Source: an uncultured Alphaproteobacteria bacterium (GTDB taxonomy: Bacteria; Pseudomonadota; Alphaproteobacteria; HIMB59; GCA-002718135). From it: a stretch of DNA of 64,000 nucleotides. The notes beneath the pieces are model-generated. The model had not been told where the DNA came from and searched no databases. It was given only the letters and a program-made list of their open reading frames with translations. The stretch is taken from positions 1 to 64,000 of the forward strand of contig CACIED010000003.1 of the NCBI GenBank assembly GCA_902585605.1. The letters are read 5' to 3'. Shown here in pieces: positions 35,402 through 44,699 of the stretch (within the stretch, counting starts at the first letter, position 1; every line of letters begins with the position of its first letter). Position numbers and translations under genes: made by a program.

Positions 35402-35979
35402 GTTCGTTCAATGTTTAAAAAAAACCATTGTAATGCTATTAGTGTAAGCCCATTTAAAATTTCTTTTTTATTCATTTTTGTTTTTACTTCGTCAAAACTA
35501 TAACTTTTAACTAATATATCTTCATTTTCATTCTCTAGACCTCTTATATTTTCTTTATCTGGAGCAATTACTTCACCTAAAAAAAGATTATAAAAAGATT
35601 CGGATGATCCTGGGGCAGGAAAGTAACCTTGTATAGATGTAAGATTGCTTACTTCACATCCAGTTTCTTCCAAGCATTCTCTCTTTGCGGTATCTTCTGG
35701 AGTTTCACCAGGGTCAATTATTCCAGCAACTATTTCATCTAAATAATTTTCACTATCCTTAGAAATTGTTCCTGGTCTGAACTGTTGAATTAAAACAATT
35801 TTTTTATTTACAGGGTCATATGGTAAGACCGCAGATACTTGTGCACCACCAAATAATTCTCTTTTTATTTCATTACTCCAATTTCCATCATATTTTTTGT
35901 ATTTAAGAGTAACTTCATTCATTTTAAAGAAACCGTCGTGAATATTCTTTTTATCTAAAATTTTAAATTTTGGACTCAT
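35398..35979 (-). CDS. Nudix hydrolase, ADP-ribose pyrophosphatase-like
   Basis: A 193-residue NDP-sugar hydrolase. The Nudix box is complete (GIIDPGETPEDTAKRECLEE, then TG), with the downstream proline-containing YFPAPGSSESFYNLFLGEV that marks the ADP-ribose pyrophosphatase (NudF/TrgB-like) subgroup. It would hydrolyse ADP-ribose to AMP and ribose 5-phosphate in the cytoplasm. It diverges from msrA across 40 very AT-rich bases. Confidence 0.9.
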   Translation of the reverse strand: MSPKFKILDKKNIHDGFFKMNEVTLKYKKYDGNWSNEIKRELFGGAQVSAVLPYDPVNKKIVLIQQFRPGTISKDSENYLDEIVAGIIDPGETPEDTAKRECLEETGCEVSNLTSIQGYFPAPGSSESFYNLFLGEVIAPDKENIRGLENENEDILVKSYSFDEVKTKMNKKEILNGLTLIALQWFFLNIERT

Positions 35980-36019
35980 AAAAATTGATATATTTTATAT
36001 TACATATATATTTATAACT

Positions 36020-36481
36020 ATGGAAAAAGCATTATTTGGTGCAGGTTGTTTCTGGGGTGTGGAAGAAACATTTTCTAAAACTCCAGGTGTAATAAATACC
36101 TTAGTTGGTTATTCTGGAGGCGATACTATTAACCCTTCGTATGAAAGTGTTTGCCAAGGAAATACGAATCATACTGAGGTTGTTTTAGTTGAATTTGATA
36201 ATTCTAAAATATCTTATGAAGATCTTTTGAGGGTTTTCTGGAAGTGTCATGATCCTACCACTTTAAATAGACAAGGTCCCGATATTGGAACACAATATAG
36301 GTCAGCGATATATTATTATAACGAAGATCAAAAAAATAAATCTATTCATTCTAAAAATGAACACGCCAAAAGTTCAGGATTAAATATCGTTACTGAAATA
36401 ACAGAAGCTAAGGAATTCTATAAAGCTGAAGAATATCATCAAAAATATATCCAAAAAACAGGTTTACACTGCAATATATAG
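36020..36481 (+). CDS. msrA: Peptide-methionine (S)-S-oxide reductase
   Basis: A 153-residue enzyme that repairs oxidised methionine using thioredoxin. The catalytic cysteine lies in the signature FGAGCFWGVEETF, and GVINTLVGYSGG, HTEVVLVEFD, FWKCHDPT and the RQGPDIGTQYRSAI block are all canonical. It is shorter than E. coli MsrA because the N-terminal extension is absent. A cysteine near the C-terminus (LHCNI) could act as resolving residue. The neighbouring peroxiredoxin and Nudix genes make this a small oxidative-damage cluster. Confidence 0.96.
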   Translation: MEKALFGAGCFWGVEETFSKTPGVINTLVGYSGGDTINPSYESVCQGNTNHTEVVLVEFDNSKISYEDLLRVFWKCHDPTTLNRQGPDIGTQYRSAIYYYNEDQKNKSIHSKNEHAKSSGLNIVTEITEAKEFYKAEEYHQKYIQKTGLHCNI

Positions 36482-36504
36482 ATTAATCCTTTGAGGAATC
36501 ACCC

Positions 36505-36687
36505 ATGTCTGTAGATTTTTATTACGCATTTTTAACAGGCTGGGTAATACTTTTATTATTTTGGAGTACTATTGTTTTCTTTATATATTTAAGAAAACCT
36601 CCTAAATCTAAATTAACCAAAAGTTTTATAATCAAATCCTATCTGTTTTTTTTGGCACTATTGTTTATAATCTTATTTTTTCGTTAA
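36505..36687 (+). CDS. Small two-helix membrane protein of unknown function
   Basis: A 60-residue protein with two hydrophobic segments (about 8-28 and 43-59) joined by a basic loop, FIYLRKPPKSKLTKSF. It starts 23 bases after msrA, preceded by TTGAGGAATCACCC with a GAGG core 11 bases before the ATG, which supports translation. No family is recognised. It could be a small inner-membrane regulator or simply a short membrane protein of the streamlined genome. Confidence 0.55.
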   Translation: MSVDFYYAFLTGWVILLLFWSTIVFFIYLRKPPKSKLTKSFIIKSYLFFLALLFIILFFR

Positions 36688-36841
36688 ACCGATTCGTTTT
36701 TCTTAGAAATTTTGTATCAACATATAGTAGGTCAAAAAGATTAAGATACTAACATATTGATAATTAACATTTTTTTTATATTTAATGTTGAATACTGGTT
36801 TTTTCATAAATATAAACTACCTCGAAATTAATAAAATTATT

Positions 36842-37066
36842 ATGTCTATATTAAAAAACTATTTTAAACAAAACAGTGTGATGCACAGTTTCTCAAGTTG
36901 CCAATGGCCAATTGGAGATCCACAAGAGAAAGATTTTCATTTTTGTGAAGCTGATACCGTTGCTGGGAAGCCCTATTGTCAGAGTCACTGTGATGTTGCG
37001 TATATTGACGAAAAAGAGCTTAAAAAAGAAAAAGAAGCTCAAAAAAATCGTCGCATTGCTGCTTAA
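36842..37066 (+). CDS. Short GcrA C-terminal-domain protein
   Basis: A 74-residue protein when started at the ATG at 36842; an in-frame ATG at 36785 would add 19 unrelated residues. It matches the C-terminal part of the alphaproteobacterial regulator GcrA: SCQWPIGDPQEKDFHFC, then AGKPYCQSHCDVAY, with four cysteines and a histidine of zinc-binding character. The N-terminal DNA-binding helix-turn-helix that recognises methylated promoters is missing, so it cannot act as full-length GcrA. It may bind RNA polymerase alone. A basic lysine/arginine-rich tail follows. Confidence 0.8.
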   Translation: MSILKNYFKQNSVMHSFSSCQWPIGDPQEKDFHFCEADTVAGKPYCQSHCDVAYIDEKELKKEKEAQKNRRIAA

Positions 37067-37154
37067 GTCAATCTCTACAAATTATTTTCTCATCAAATGT
37101 TAATAATTTAGAGTTATTGACATAAGTGATGTTTTTCTTAAAATAATAAAAACC

Positions 37155-38339
37155 ATGTTATTCAGTGTACTGAAAAAACTAAATTTTGATGGAACATTAG
37201 AAATAATAGATTCTAATGACAAGATTTATAAATTTGGAAATTCAAATCCTCATGTTCGTATAAGATTAAAAAACAAATCTATTGAAAGAAAACTATTCTT
37301 AAACCCTAATCTTCATATAGGTGAAGCTTATATGAATGAGGATTTAGTAATAGAAAAAGGAACCATAGAAGAGTTTCTTAATTTAATAACTAATTGTTAT
37401 GATGATTTTATTTCAAATAATAAATTTTATAAATTTTATGAGTATTTATCTTCTATTTTTATGCCTCTTCAACAAATTAATCAGCTTGTAAATTCAAAAA
37501 AAAATGTTGCGCACCACTACGATATAAATGAGGATTTATATAAGTTATTTCTCGATCAGGATATGCAATATTCTTGCGCATATTTTCACAATCCCAATAT
37601 TAGTTTGGACCAAGCACAGAAAGATAAAAAACAACATATTATTAAAAAACTACAAATTACAGAAAATATGGATGTTCTTGATATTGGATGTGGTTGGGGT
37701 GGAATGGCAATTGAAATAGCAAAATCTACCGGAGCTAAAGTAAAGGGAATTACACTTTCAGAAAATCAATTTAAGACTGCTTCTCAAAGAGCACAAAAAG
37801 AGGGTTTGAGTGACAAAGTTTCTTTTGCATTACAAGATTATAGAAATGAGATTGAAAAATATGACCGTATAGTATCAGTTGGAATGTTTGAGCATGTTGG
37901 TGTCAAATATTTTAAAACTTATTTAAGTAAAGCTCATGATATTTTGAAAGAGAACGGAGTTTTCCTTTTACACACAATTGGTCAAAGAGGTAAACCAACT
38001 GCTACAAGTCCATGGATAAGAAAATATATTTTTCCTGGTGGTTATATTCCATCTCTATCTGAAGTAATGAAAGAAACACAAAAACTTAATATAAATGTCA
38101 CTGATGTTGAAGTACTTAGACTACATTATGCTCACACACTTTCTAAATGGTATCAAAATGTTTTGGAAAATAAGGATAAAATTATAAAGATGTTTGATCA
38201 ACGTTTCTTTAGAATGTGGGAGTTTTATCTTTTGGCAAGTAAGTATTCCTTTGTTAATATGGGTAATGTTGTTTTTCAAATACAAATAGCAAAGAATATT
38301 GACAATTTGCCTCTCACGAGAAATTATATCTACAATTAA
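37155..38339 (+). CDS. cfa: Cyclopropane-fatty-acyl-phospholipid synthase
   Basis: A 394-residue methyltransferase that adds a methylene group from S-adenosylmethionine to unsaturated acyl chains of membrane phospholipids. The SAM site is MDVLDIGCGWGGMAIEIAK. Active-site landmarks are AHHYDINEDLYKLFLDQDMQYSCAYF, GMFEHVGVKYF and WIRKYIFPGGYIPSL. The N-terminal lipid-binding part (1-110) is present, so the gene is complete. It stands alone on its transcript with small AT-rich spacers on both sides. Confidence 0.95.
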   Translation: MLFSVLKKLNFDGTLEIIDSNDKIYKFGNSNPHVRIRLKNKSIERKLFLNPNLHIGEAYMNEDLVIEKGTIEEFLNLITNCYDDFISNNKFYKFYEYLSSIFMPLQQINQLVNSKKNVAHHYDINEDLYKLFLDQDMQYSCAYFHNPNISLDQAQKDKKQHIIKKLQITENMDVLDIGCGWGGMAIEIAKSTGAKVKGITLSENQFKTASQRAQKEGLSDKVSFALQDYRNEIEKYDRIVSVGMFEHVGVKYFKTYLSKAHDILKENGVFLLHTIGQRGKPTATSPWIRKYIFPGGYIPSLSEVMKETQKLNINVTDVEVLRLHYAHTLSKWYQNVLENKDKIIKMFDQRFFRMWEFYLLASKYSFVNMGNVVFQIQIAKNIDNLPLTRNYIYN

Positions 38340-38353
38340 CCTCTTTATATTTA

Positions 38354-38380
38354 TTGAATTTCTAATACAGGTGATATAAT
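38354..38380 (+). promoter_or_regulatory. Extended -10 promoter for the MotA/OmpA gene pair
   Basis: TGATATAAT (extended -10, consensus hexamer at 38375-38380) with TTGAAT at 38354-38359 as a weakly spaced (15 bases) -35. Transcription would start about 38386-38388, only a few bases before the ATG at 38390, which would make the message leaderless or nearly so. No Shine-Dalgarno is seen there, in agreement. Confidence 0.5.
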
Positions 38381-38389
38381 CCTCTAATT

Positions 38390-39415
38390 ATGGCACAATC
38401 ACTTAACAATTATATTATTAGAGCATCAATATTTTTAGTCGCTACTTTTGTTATTGTTGTTTTATTATACCCAGTTTTACAAAATGCTTTTTTATCAAAT
38501 ATCTTTATTAATATTATAATTTTATTAGCTTTATTAACTGGAATTGTATTTAATTTTTTTCATCTTATTAATTTAAATTATAAGTATATAGCTTATTCCA
38601 ACTTCAATATTACTAACTCTATAGAAGCATTTTCAACATTAAGTGGTCAGGACAAAAATATTTCTCTTGAATTAAAAAATATTGATGGAAAATTTCTTTT
38701 TAAAAGTTCATCAATAAATAGATTGATAGAAAATTCAGACATGACTTTAATTAGTATAAGAGAAACTTCTCGTTACTTAGTTGGACTGTTAGTCTTTTTA
38801 GGACTTCTTGGAACCTTTTGGGGTCTTCTTAAAACTATTGGATCTGTTGGTAATGTTATTAGTGGTTTAGGAATAGACGATACAAATGTTGCAGGTTTTT
38901 TTAATTCTCTTAAAGATGGTTTAAATGCTCCACTAGAAGGAATGAGTATTGCCTTTAGTAGTTCATTGTTAGGTTTGGCTGGCTCTTTAATATTAGGATT
39001 GCTTGACCTAAATCTTGGTCAAGCACAAAATAAATTTAGTCAATACTTTGAGAAAATACTAAATTCTAACTCATCGCCAGATTTTTCCAAAGTTGAAGAT
39101 AAACCAACTGGTGAAGCAATTCAAAAAATTTATGATAATTTAGAAAATCTTTTAAATGCTTTTAAAAAATCATCTGAAAATCAAACTAAAATTTCGAAAA
39201 ATTTAGATAAATTTAATGAAACACTTAATAAAATAAATTCGAACTCATCCAATGTCGATAAACAATTATCAAATTTTTTATCTTCCCAGTTAAACACACA
39301 GTCTTCTCTTATGAACTTAACAGAAGCGTTAAGTAAAAATGGAATATTAGAAGCAAAAAAAATTAAAGAGTATTTTCAGAATATTGAAAAAGAATTAAAG
39401 AAAATTAAAAAATAA
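38390..39415 (+). CDS. MotA/TolQ/ExbB-type membrane proton-channel protein
   Basis: A 341-residue inner-membrane protein. Two N-terminal membrane segments (about 10-55) precede a cytoplasmic stretch, then the MotA/ExbB core with YLVGLLVFLGLLGTFWGLLKTI and GMSIAFSSSLLGLAGSLILGLLDL. A long polar C-terminal tail (230-341) has coiled-coil character. It lies 2 bases upstream of an OmpA-domain partner, the standard stator arrangement in which the pair converts proton flow into force on the cell wall. No flagellar genes are nearby, so a general envelope role is more likely than motility. Confidence 0.8.
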   Translation: MAQSLNNYIIRASIFLVATFVIVVLLYPVLQNAFLSNIFINIIILLALLTGIVFNFFHLINLNYKYIAYSNFNITNSIEAFSTLSGQDKNISLELKNIDGKFLFKSSSINRLIENSDMTLISIRETSRYLVGLLVFLGLLGTFWGLLKTIGSVGNVISGLGIDDTNVAGFFNSLKDGLNAPLEGMSIAFSSSLLGLAGSLILGLLDLNLGQAQNKFSQYFEKILNSNSSPDFSKVEDKPTGEAIQKIYDNLENLLNAFKKSSENQTKISKNLDKFNETLNKINSNSSNVDKQLSNFLSSQLNTQSSLMNLTEALSKNGILEAKKIKEYFQNIEKELKKIKK

Positions 39416-39417
39416 TA

Positions 39418-41184
39418 ATGTCTACTAGGTCTTTAAGAAATAGACTTGCTGATACAACAAATATTTGGCCAGGTTTTGTAGATGTTTTAGCTACATTATT
39501 AATTGTAATTATCTTTGTGTTAATGGTTTTTACAGTTTCACAAATATACTTAAGTGATGCTATATCAGGAAGAGATAAAGCACTCCAAGATTTAAGATCA
39601 CAAATTAATGAACTTTCAAAAATATTAGTTATTGAAACTAAAGACAAAGAAGAAGCCCTTTCAGCTCTCTCAGAAACGGAGAAACAACTTGAAGATACGC
39701 AATCAAATTTACAAAGTGAACAGTTATTAAGTGAACAATTACAAACAGATGTAGCAAAAAAACGATCAGAAATATTTGTTCAAGAGCAGAATATCATTGC
39801 CTTATCAGAGCAAATTAGCAGTCTTCTAAAAGAGTTAAGGATAGTTGCAAATGCTTTAGAAACGTATGAAGGACAAGAAATTGCTTTACTCGAAACCGAA
39901 GGCTTAGGTCAAAGGATTAATAGAGCACTAGCAACAAGGATTGATCAGCTTAAAATACTTAATCAAGAATTAGATAAAGCTAATTTTAAACTAATAGAAA
40001 GTGAAAAATCTCTTAAAGCAACAATTTCAGAATTAAATGAAAAGAATAATAATTTAATGGCAATCAACGAAAGTTTGGGTTTGGAGGATGGAGGAATTGA
40101 AGAGCAATTGTTAGCAATAAAAAACAAAAATGAGGAACTACTAAATTTAAATAACGAGTTAGAGAAAACAAATATTGAATTATCTTTAAGAGATGAAGAA
40201 TTACAAAATCAAATATCTCAATATCAACAATTAATGAATGATTTATTAGAAATTAATGATTCTCTTGGCTTAAAAGATGCATCACTTAATGAACAACTTG
40301 ATGCAATTAGATTTAAAAATGAAGAACTAGCAAGATTAAATAAAGACTTATTACAGAAAGATAATACTATTTTTAATCTTCGTGGAAAAATCTCTGAATT
40401 AAATAATGTACTTTCTTTGTCTGAAGAAAAACAAAAACAGCAACTTGAAAAACTTGAACTCCTCCAAAATGAAATTGTTTCATTAGAAGAAGAGAATCAA
40501 GCACAAAAAGAAACGTCACTTGAGGAAATTGCAAAAATGGAAATACAGGCTTCAAAAACATTAGAACAGGTAGAAATTCTTTCGGATCAAATTGATACTT
40601 TGCAAAAAGAAATAGCTTTACTTAATAGTGCTCTAGAAGCGAGTGAAAGTCAGGCTTTTATTAAGGATTTAGAAATTGAAGTACTAGGTGAAAAATTAAA
40701 CAAAGCCCTTACATCTAAAGTATTTGAGCTCCAAAAATATAGATCTGAGTTTTTTGGAAAATTACAATCTATTTTAGGTGAGAGAAAAGATATTAAAATT
40801 GTAGGAGATAGATTTATTTTTGAATCAGAGCTATTATTTGATTCTGCTTCAGCAGATTTACAACTATCTGGTAAAGAAAAGTTAAGTGAAATTGGCCTTA
40901 CTTTAAAAGAGACTACTAATGATATCCCATCAGATATTGACTGGATTATAATGGTAGAAGGACATACTGACAAACGACCTATACAGACAATAAGATATCC
41001 ATCTAACTGGGAACTATCTTCAGCTAGAGCTAATACAGTTCTAAAACTTCTTCTTGATCTTGGTTTTCCACCAAATAGATTAGCATCGGCAGGATATGGA
41101 GAGTTTTACCCTATAAGTGAAGGAGAAACTGAGAGTGATCTGCAGCAAAATAGAAGGATTGAATTAAAACTCACTTCTCGCTAA
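39418..41184 (+). CDS. MotB/OmpA-type peptidoglycan-binding protein with long coiled coil
   Basis: A 588-residue protein: one N-terminal membrane helix (about 22-42, preceded by NIWPGFVDVLATLLIVIIF), a long coiled coil from about 50 to 450, and a C-terminal OmpA-like domain with VEGHTDKRPIQTIRYPSNWE, LSSARANTVLK and QQNRRIELKL that binds peptidoglycan. The coiled coil contains an internal duplication: SLGLEDGG...EQLLAIKNKNEELLNLN near 219-245 and SLGLKDAS...EQLDAIRFKNEELARLN near 282-308, a 63-residue period. With the upstream MotA-like protein it forms a stator-like complex spanning to the cell wall. Confidence 0.85.
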   Translation: MSTRSLRNRLADTTNIWPGFVDVLATLLIVIIFVLMVFTVSQIYLSDAISGRDKALQDLRSQINELSKILVIETKDKEEALSALSETEKQLEDTQSNLQSEQLLSEQLQTDVAKKRSEIFVQEQNIIALSEQISSLLKELRIVANALETYEGQEIALLETEGLGQRINRALATRIDQLKILNQELDKANFKLIESEKSLKATISELNEKNNNLMAINESLGLEDGGIEEQLLAIKNKNEELLNLNNELEKTNIELSLRDEELQNQISQYQQLMNDLLEINDSLGLKDASLNEQLDAIRFKNEELARLNKDLLQKDNTIFNLRGKISELNNVLSLSEEKQKQQLEKLELLQNEIVSLEEENQAQKETSLEEIAKMEIQASKTLEQVEILSDQIDTLQKEIALLNSALEASESQAFIKDLEIEVLGEKLNKALTSKVFELQKYRSEFFGKLQSILGERKDIKIVGDRFIFESELLFDSASADLQLSGKEKLSEIGLTLKETTNDIPSDIDWIIMVEGHTDKRPIQTIRYPSNWELSSARANTVLKLLLDLGFPPNRLASAGYGEFYPISEGETESDLQQNRRIELKLTSR

Positions 41185-41225
41185 TTTGCCTTAAATTTAA
41201 CATAAACTGATCATAAAAAATTGAT

Positions 41226-41729
41226 ATGAGATTATTAATTTTTTTTATTTTTAGTTTCTTCAGCTCATTATCTGTATTTGCTGCTTGTAGTGACCAGCCA
41301 GCAAATGAGGTCGATTGGACAAATTGTAATTTTGTAGAAAATCTAGATCTTTCTGGTACTGGTTTGGCAAACTCTCAAATGTCAGGAGTTAATTTATCTT
41401 TATCTAATTTTGAAAAATCACAGCTTAACAACTCAAATCTATCTATTGGTAATTTTATCTTCTCAAATTTTAGTAACTCCAATTTATATGCTTCAAATTT
41501 ACAAGGAGCAAATTGCAATAATGCTAATTTTGACAATGCAAATCTTGCGAAAGTAAACTTTGAAGGATCTAACCTTTTTGGAGCAACTTTTAAAGGTGCA
41601 AATCTCTATGAGGCAAACCTACTCGGTGCTAATATTTCAGGTGCAATGTTTGATGAAGCAAATTTGTCAAATACAGTTTGGGTAGATGGTAAAAAATGTG
41701 CTCTTGGATCTATAGGCAGTTGCCAATAA
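41226..41729 (+). CDS. Secreted pentapeptide-repeat protein
   Basis: A 167-residue protein with a signal peptide (MRLLIFFIFSFFSSLSVFAA, cleavage near FAA-CS). Residues about 45-150 are pentapeptide repeats of the A(N/D)Lxx kind (for example ANLYEANLLGANISGAMFDEANL), forming a right-handed quadrilateral beta-helix. Four cysteines lie outside the repeats (near 20, 34, 158 and 166). Function of such periplasmic proteins is unknown. Its 3' end overlaps the small lipoprotein gene in another frame. Confidence 0.88.
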   Translation: MRLLIFFIFSFFSSLSVFAACSDQPANEVDWTNCNFVENLDLSGTGLANSQMSGVNLSLSNFEKSQLNNSNLSIGNFIFSNFSNSNLYASNLQGANCNNANFDNANLAKVNFEGSNLFGATFKGANLYEANLLGANISGAMFDEANLSNTVWVDGKKCALGSIGSCQ

Positions 41730-41857
41730 TTTTTCTGTTTCTTTTTTTAGCAAGTTGTAAAATGTCAACTGTGTCAGGAATTCAAAAAAATGATGATAAT
41801 AAAGTTAACTTTAAAATCTCAGGTAGCAAAGAAACAGGAATCCAAATAAATAACTAA
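41696..41857 (+). CDS. Small predicted lipoprotein (53 residues)
   Basis: An unannotatable-by-length reading frame that nevertheless looks real. From ATG at 41696 it gives MCSWIYRQ, a hydrophobic core and the lipobox LASC, so residues up to the Ala/Ser before C21 form a lipoprotein signal peptide. The mature part after C21 is about 33 polar residues ending GIQINN. The first 34 bases overlap the pentapeptide-repeat gene in a different frame. A TTG at 41720 is an alternative start but loses the arginine of the n-region. No family is recognised. It should be anchored in the envelope. Confidence 0.6.
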   Translation: MCSWIYRQLPIIFLFLFLASCKMSTVSGIQKNDDNKVNFKISGSKETGIQINN

Positions 41858-41903
41858 AATATTAATTTACTTTTATTGTATTTAATGATTTGACCTTTTA
41901 ATA

Positions 41904-42806
41904 ATGAGTCAAAATACTTATTTGTATGCTTTTTGTGTAGTTTTTCTTGCTGGAATTTTTTGGAGTTTTGGAGCGTTGACTGTAAGATATATGGTTGATG
42001 GTCATCAATATGTTTTTCAATATTTATTTTATAGAGGCTTAACTATTTCAATTATACTTCTTATATATTTATTTTTTCGGGAAGGATTTGCTTTTTATAA
42101 AAATTTTCTCAAAATAGGAATACCATCTATACTTGGAGGGTTATTCCTAGCAACAGCTTTTACTGGATTCATTTTTTCTATTACTATGACGACCGCTGCT
42201 GTTACATTATTTATGTTAGCAGCCATGCCTTTCATTGCAGCCATTGTTGGTTATTTTGTCCTTGGCGAAATACTAAAAAGATCAACATTAATTGCAATGG
42301 TTGTAGCATTTATAGGTGTGTGCGTAATGATTATAAATGACAGTATTTCTGGAACTGCTTTAGGTGCAATAATAGGATTTATTTCTGCAACTGGTTTTGC
42401 GTTATACACGGTAACAATAAGATGGAAACCTGAAACACCAAAATTCACAACAGTTGTTTTAGCAGGAATATTTTGTACTATATTTGCGTTCTTTATTTTA
42501 GGTTTCTCTTTTGAACCTTTTATTTTGATGCCTGAAATAAATAGTTATTTGAGTATACTTCATGGAATAATTGTTGCAGCAGGCTTAATACTTTACAGTC
42601 TTGGAGCAAAATATTTACCCTCAGCTGAGCTAGCACTTTTATCTTTAATGGAAGTTGTTGGAGGAGTTCTGTGGGTTTGGCTTCCTATTTTTGGAATAAA
42701 TGAAGTACCAAGTACAACTGTAATAATTGGAGGTTTCATAATAACTTTAGCTGTAATTTATTATGGTTTTGCTGCTAGGCAGATTGATATAAATATTAAA
42801 ACTTAA
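41904..42806 (+). CDS. EamA/DMT-family permease
   Basis: A 300-residue inner-membrane protein with ten membrane segments in two EamA units; [15 protein letters not shown] marks the first and [20 protein letters not shown] the second. It is the third such permease in the window and not closely similar to the other two. Likely a metabolite exporter or carrier; no substrate can be given. It overlaps the convergent hemA gene by 4 bases. Confidence 0.87.
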   Translation: MSQNTYLYAFCVVFLAGIFWSFGALTVRYMVDGHQYVFQYLFYRGLTISIILLIYLFFREGFAFYKNFLKIGIPSILGGLFLATAFTGFIFSITMTTAAVTLFMLAAMPFIAAIVGYFVLGEILKRSTLIAMVVAFIGVCVMIINDSISGTALGAIIGFISATGFALYTVTIRWKPETPKFTTVVLAGIFCTIFAFFILGFSFEPFILMPEINSYLSILHGIIVAAGLILYSLGAKYLPSAELALLSLMEVVGGVLWVWLPIFGINEVPSTTVIIGGFIITLAVIYYGFAARQIDINIKT

Positions 42807-44038
42807 ATATTTGCCGTAACTTTATTAATATTTTTTCTTGGTAAATTATTTTTAGACCAAACTCTATCAAGAGCCTTAATCATTTTTTCGATATGCTCTT
42901 TTCTATGTTTTGGGGTAACAGTTATTCTTAGTCTTTCTAAACCTTTTGGTACGGTTGGGTAAAAAATTGGTTGTGCATAAATACCATAATCATCAATTAA
43001 ATCTTTAGACACTTTTTTGCATAAAAAAGGATCATTAATTAATACTGCTACAATATGAGAATTTGTATCCAAATAAGGGATTGCTAAGGAGTCTAAATTT
43101 TCTCTTATTAAAGATGCATTTTCTTTTATTCTTATTCTTAATTGTTCTGCCAGAGAAACAATATCTATTGCTTTAGCTGCTCCTGCGGCAATTGATGGGC
43201 AGATTGAAGTTGTAAAAATAAAACCTGGAGCGAAACTTCTAATATAATCAATTATTTCTGAACTAGCTGCAATATAACCACCCATTTGACCATATGCTTT
43301 TGCTAAAGTTCCATTAATAATATCTATTTTATCTTCAACTCCCATTTCTACTGCAATACCTTTACCTTCTTCACCGTAAAGTCCAACTGAATGAACTTCA
43401 TCTAGATATGTCATACAGTTATATTTTTTTGCTAACTCTACAATTTTAACTATAGGCGATCTTATACCTTCCATAGAGTATAAACTTTCAAAAACGATTA
43501 ACTTAGGATTATCTATATTTGACTCTTTTAGTAACTGTTCTAAATGATCAATGTCATTGTGTTTAAATATATGACACTTAGCTCCACTATTCTTAATACC
43601 TTGTATTAAAGAGGCGTGATTTAATTCATCAGAAAATATCTCAATATCTTTAATTTTTTTTCCTAAAGTCCATAAAGTAGATTGGTTTGCTGTATAAGCA
43701 GAAGCAAAAACTAATGCCGACTCTTTATTATGAACATTTGCCAGTTTTTTTTCAAGTTCAGTATGATAGGTTGATGTACCAGAAATATTTCTTGTTCCAC
43801 CCGAACCAGATCCATATTCAAGTAGTGTTTTTACAATTTCATTTACGACTTCTGGGTGCTGACTCATATTAAGATAGTCATTAGAGCACCAAACCTCAAC
43901 TTCTCTTTCTTTGTTTTTAAAACTTTCATCTGCATTTGGAAAACTTTTTATAGGTCTATCTATGTTTCTAAAGTCCCTATATAGACCTTGTTCTTTAAGA
44001 TTTTTTAATTCAGATTTAAAGAATTTTTTATATTGCAT
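42803..44038 (-). CDS. hemA: 5-aminolevulinate synthase
   Basis: A 411-residue PLP enzyme condensing glycine with succinyl-CoA to 5-aminolevulinate, the first step of heme synthesis by the Shemin route typical of alphaproteobacteria. The cofactor lysine is K247 in [15 protein letters not shown]. Glycine-rich and substrate segments [17 protein letters not shown] and [13 protein letters not shown] are present, and the N-terminal FRNIDR is typical. It lies next to, but on the opposite strand from, the remaining heme genes. Confidence 0.97.
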   Translation of the reverse strand: MQYKKFFKSELKNLKEQGLYRDFRNIDRPIKSFPNADESFKNKEREVEVWCSNDYLNMSQHPEVVNEIVKTLLEYGSGSGGTRNISGTSTYHTELEKKLANVHNKESALVFASAYTANQSTLWTLGKKIKDIEIFSDELNHASLIQGIKNSGAKCHIFKHNDIDHLEQLLKESNIDNPKLIVFESLYSMEGIRSPIVKIVELAKKYNCMTYLDEVHSVGLYGEEGKGIAVEMGVEDKIDIINGTLAKAYGQMGGYIAASSEIIDYIRSFAPGFIFTTSICPSIAAGAAKAIDIVSLAEQLRIRIKENASLIRENLDSLAIPYLDTNSHIVAVLINDPFLCKKVSKDLIDDYGIYAQPIFYPTVPKGLERLRITVTPKHRKEHIEKMIKALDRVWSKNNLPRKNINKVTANI

Positions 44039-44093
44039 ATTTATTAGATATCTTAGACAATGTTTAATTGTAAGTGTTTAATTGAATGAATTG

Positions 44094-44672
44094 TCACACC
44101 TTATTTCTACTAAAAGACATTCGCTTCCAAACACCATATTTATCTTTAATTATGAATCGATGATACAACGCTGCTGCAATATGAAGTAAAAAAAGAGCTG
44201 TTAATATAAGTGCTGAGTAATAGTGTATAGCTAGAGCTTGAGGGTATAGAAAAAAATTCTCTTCGATTAAAGGTGGTATTTTAATTAATCCCAAGAGATA
44301 AACATCCTCTCCTCCAAGCCATGTCATAAAGGTACCTTGAATAGGAATAAGAATAACTAAACCATAAAGAACAAAATGGACTAAATTCGAAACCAATTTA
44401 TGAAATAAAGGTATATTTTCATATTTAGGATGAGTGTTAAATATGTATTTCCAGATTAATCTAAGCACAACTAAACTAAAAACTATGGTGCCAAAAAATT
44501 TATGAGTAATAATAAAACCCATTTTAAGTGGAGAAAATTCCATATTATGAAGGCTAATCCCTGTTGCAACTTGCCAAAAAAGCAGAAGTGCCAATGACCA
44601 ATGAAAAAGTTTTGCAACTAAGCCCCAAGAAGATTTTGTACCTTTAAATTCAATCATTACTAATTTTATCAT
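44094..44672 (-). CDS. Cytochrome b561-type di-heme membrane protein
   Basis: A 192-residue inner-membrane protein of four helices with histidines placed as heme ligands: KLFHWSLALLLFW, FIITHKFFGTIVF, ALAIHYYSALILT and FLLHIAAALYHRF. It belongs to the bacterial cytochrome b561 (CybB) family, which passes electrons between quinol and other carriers. An alternative ATG 15 bases downstream (MIEFKGTKSSWG) is equally possible. It is divergent from the heme operon, with 27 bases between. Confidence 0.9.
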   Translation of the reverse strand: MIKLVMIEFKGTKSSWGLVAKLFHWSLALLLFWQVATGISLHNMEFSPLKMGFIITHKFFGTIVFSLVVLRLIWKYIFNTHPKYENIPLFHKLVSNLVHFVLYGLVILIPIQGTFMTWLGGEDVYLLGLIKIPPLIEENFFLYPQALAIHYYSALILTALFLLHIAAALYHRFIIKDKYGVWKRMSFSRNKV

Positions 44673-44699
44673 ATAGTGCTATTTAAAATAATATAATCC

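Noticed and set aside
36688..36841. A small gene or RNA in the 154-base spacer before the GcrA-like gene
   Set aside because: Only AT-rich sequence with an imperfect dyad near 36760-36790; no start plus ribosome-binding site and no stable structured RNA that I can support.
38390..41184. Zorya-type anti-phage system, because ZorA and ZorB are also MotA-like and MotB/OmpA-like
   Set aside because: No ZorC, ZorD helicase or ZorE nuclease follows; the next genes are a pentapeptide protein, a small lipoprotein and a permease. The pair fits a general envelope stator better.
44692..44697. Consensus TATAAT just before hemC as its promoter
   Set aside because: It ends only two bases before the ATG, so transcription would begin inside the coding region; probably chance in AT-rich sequence.
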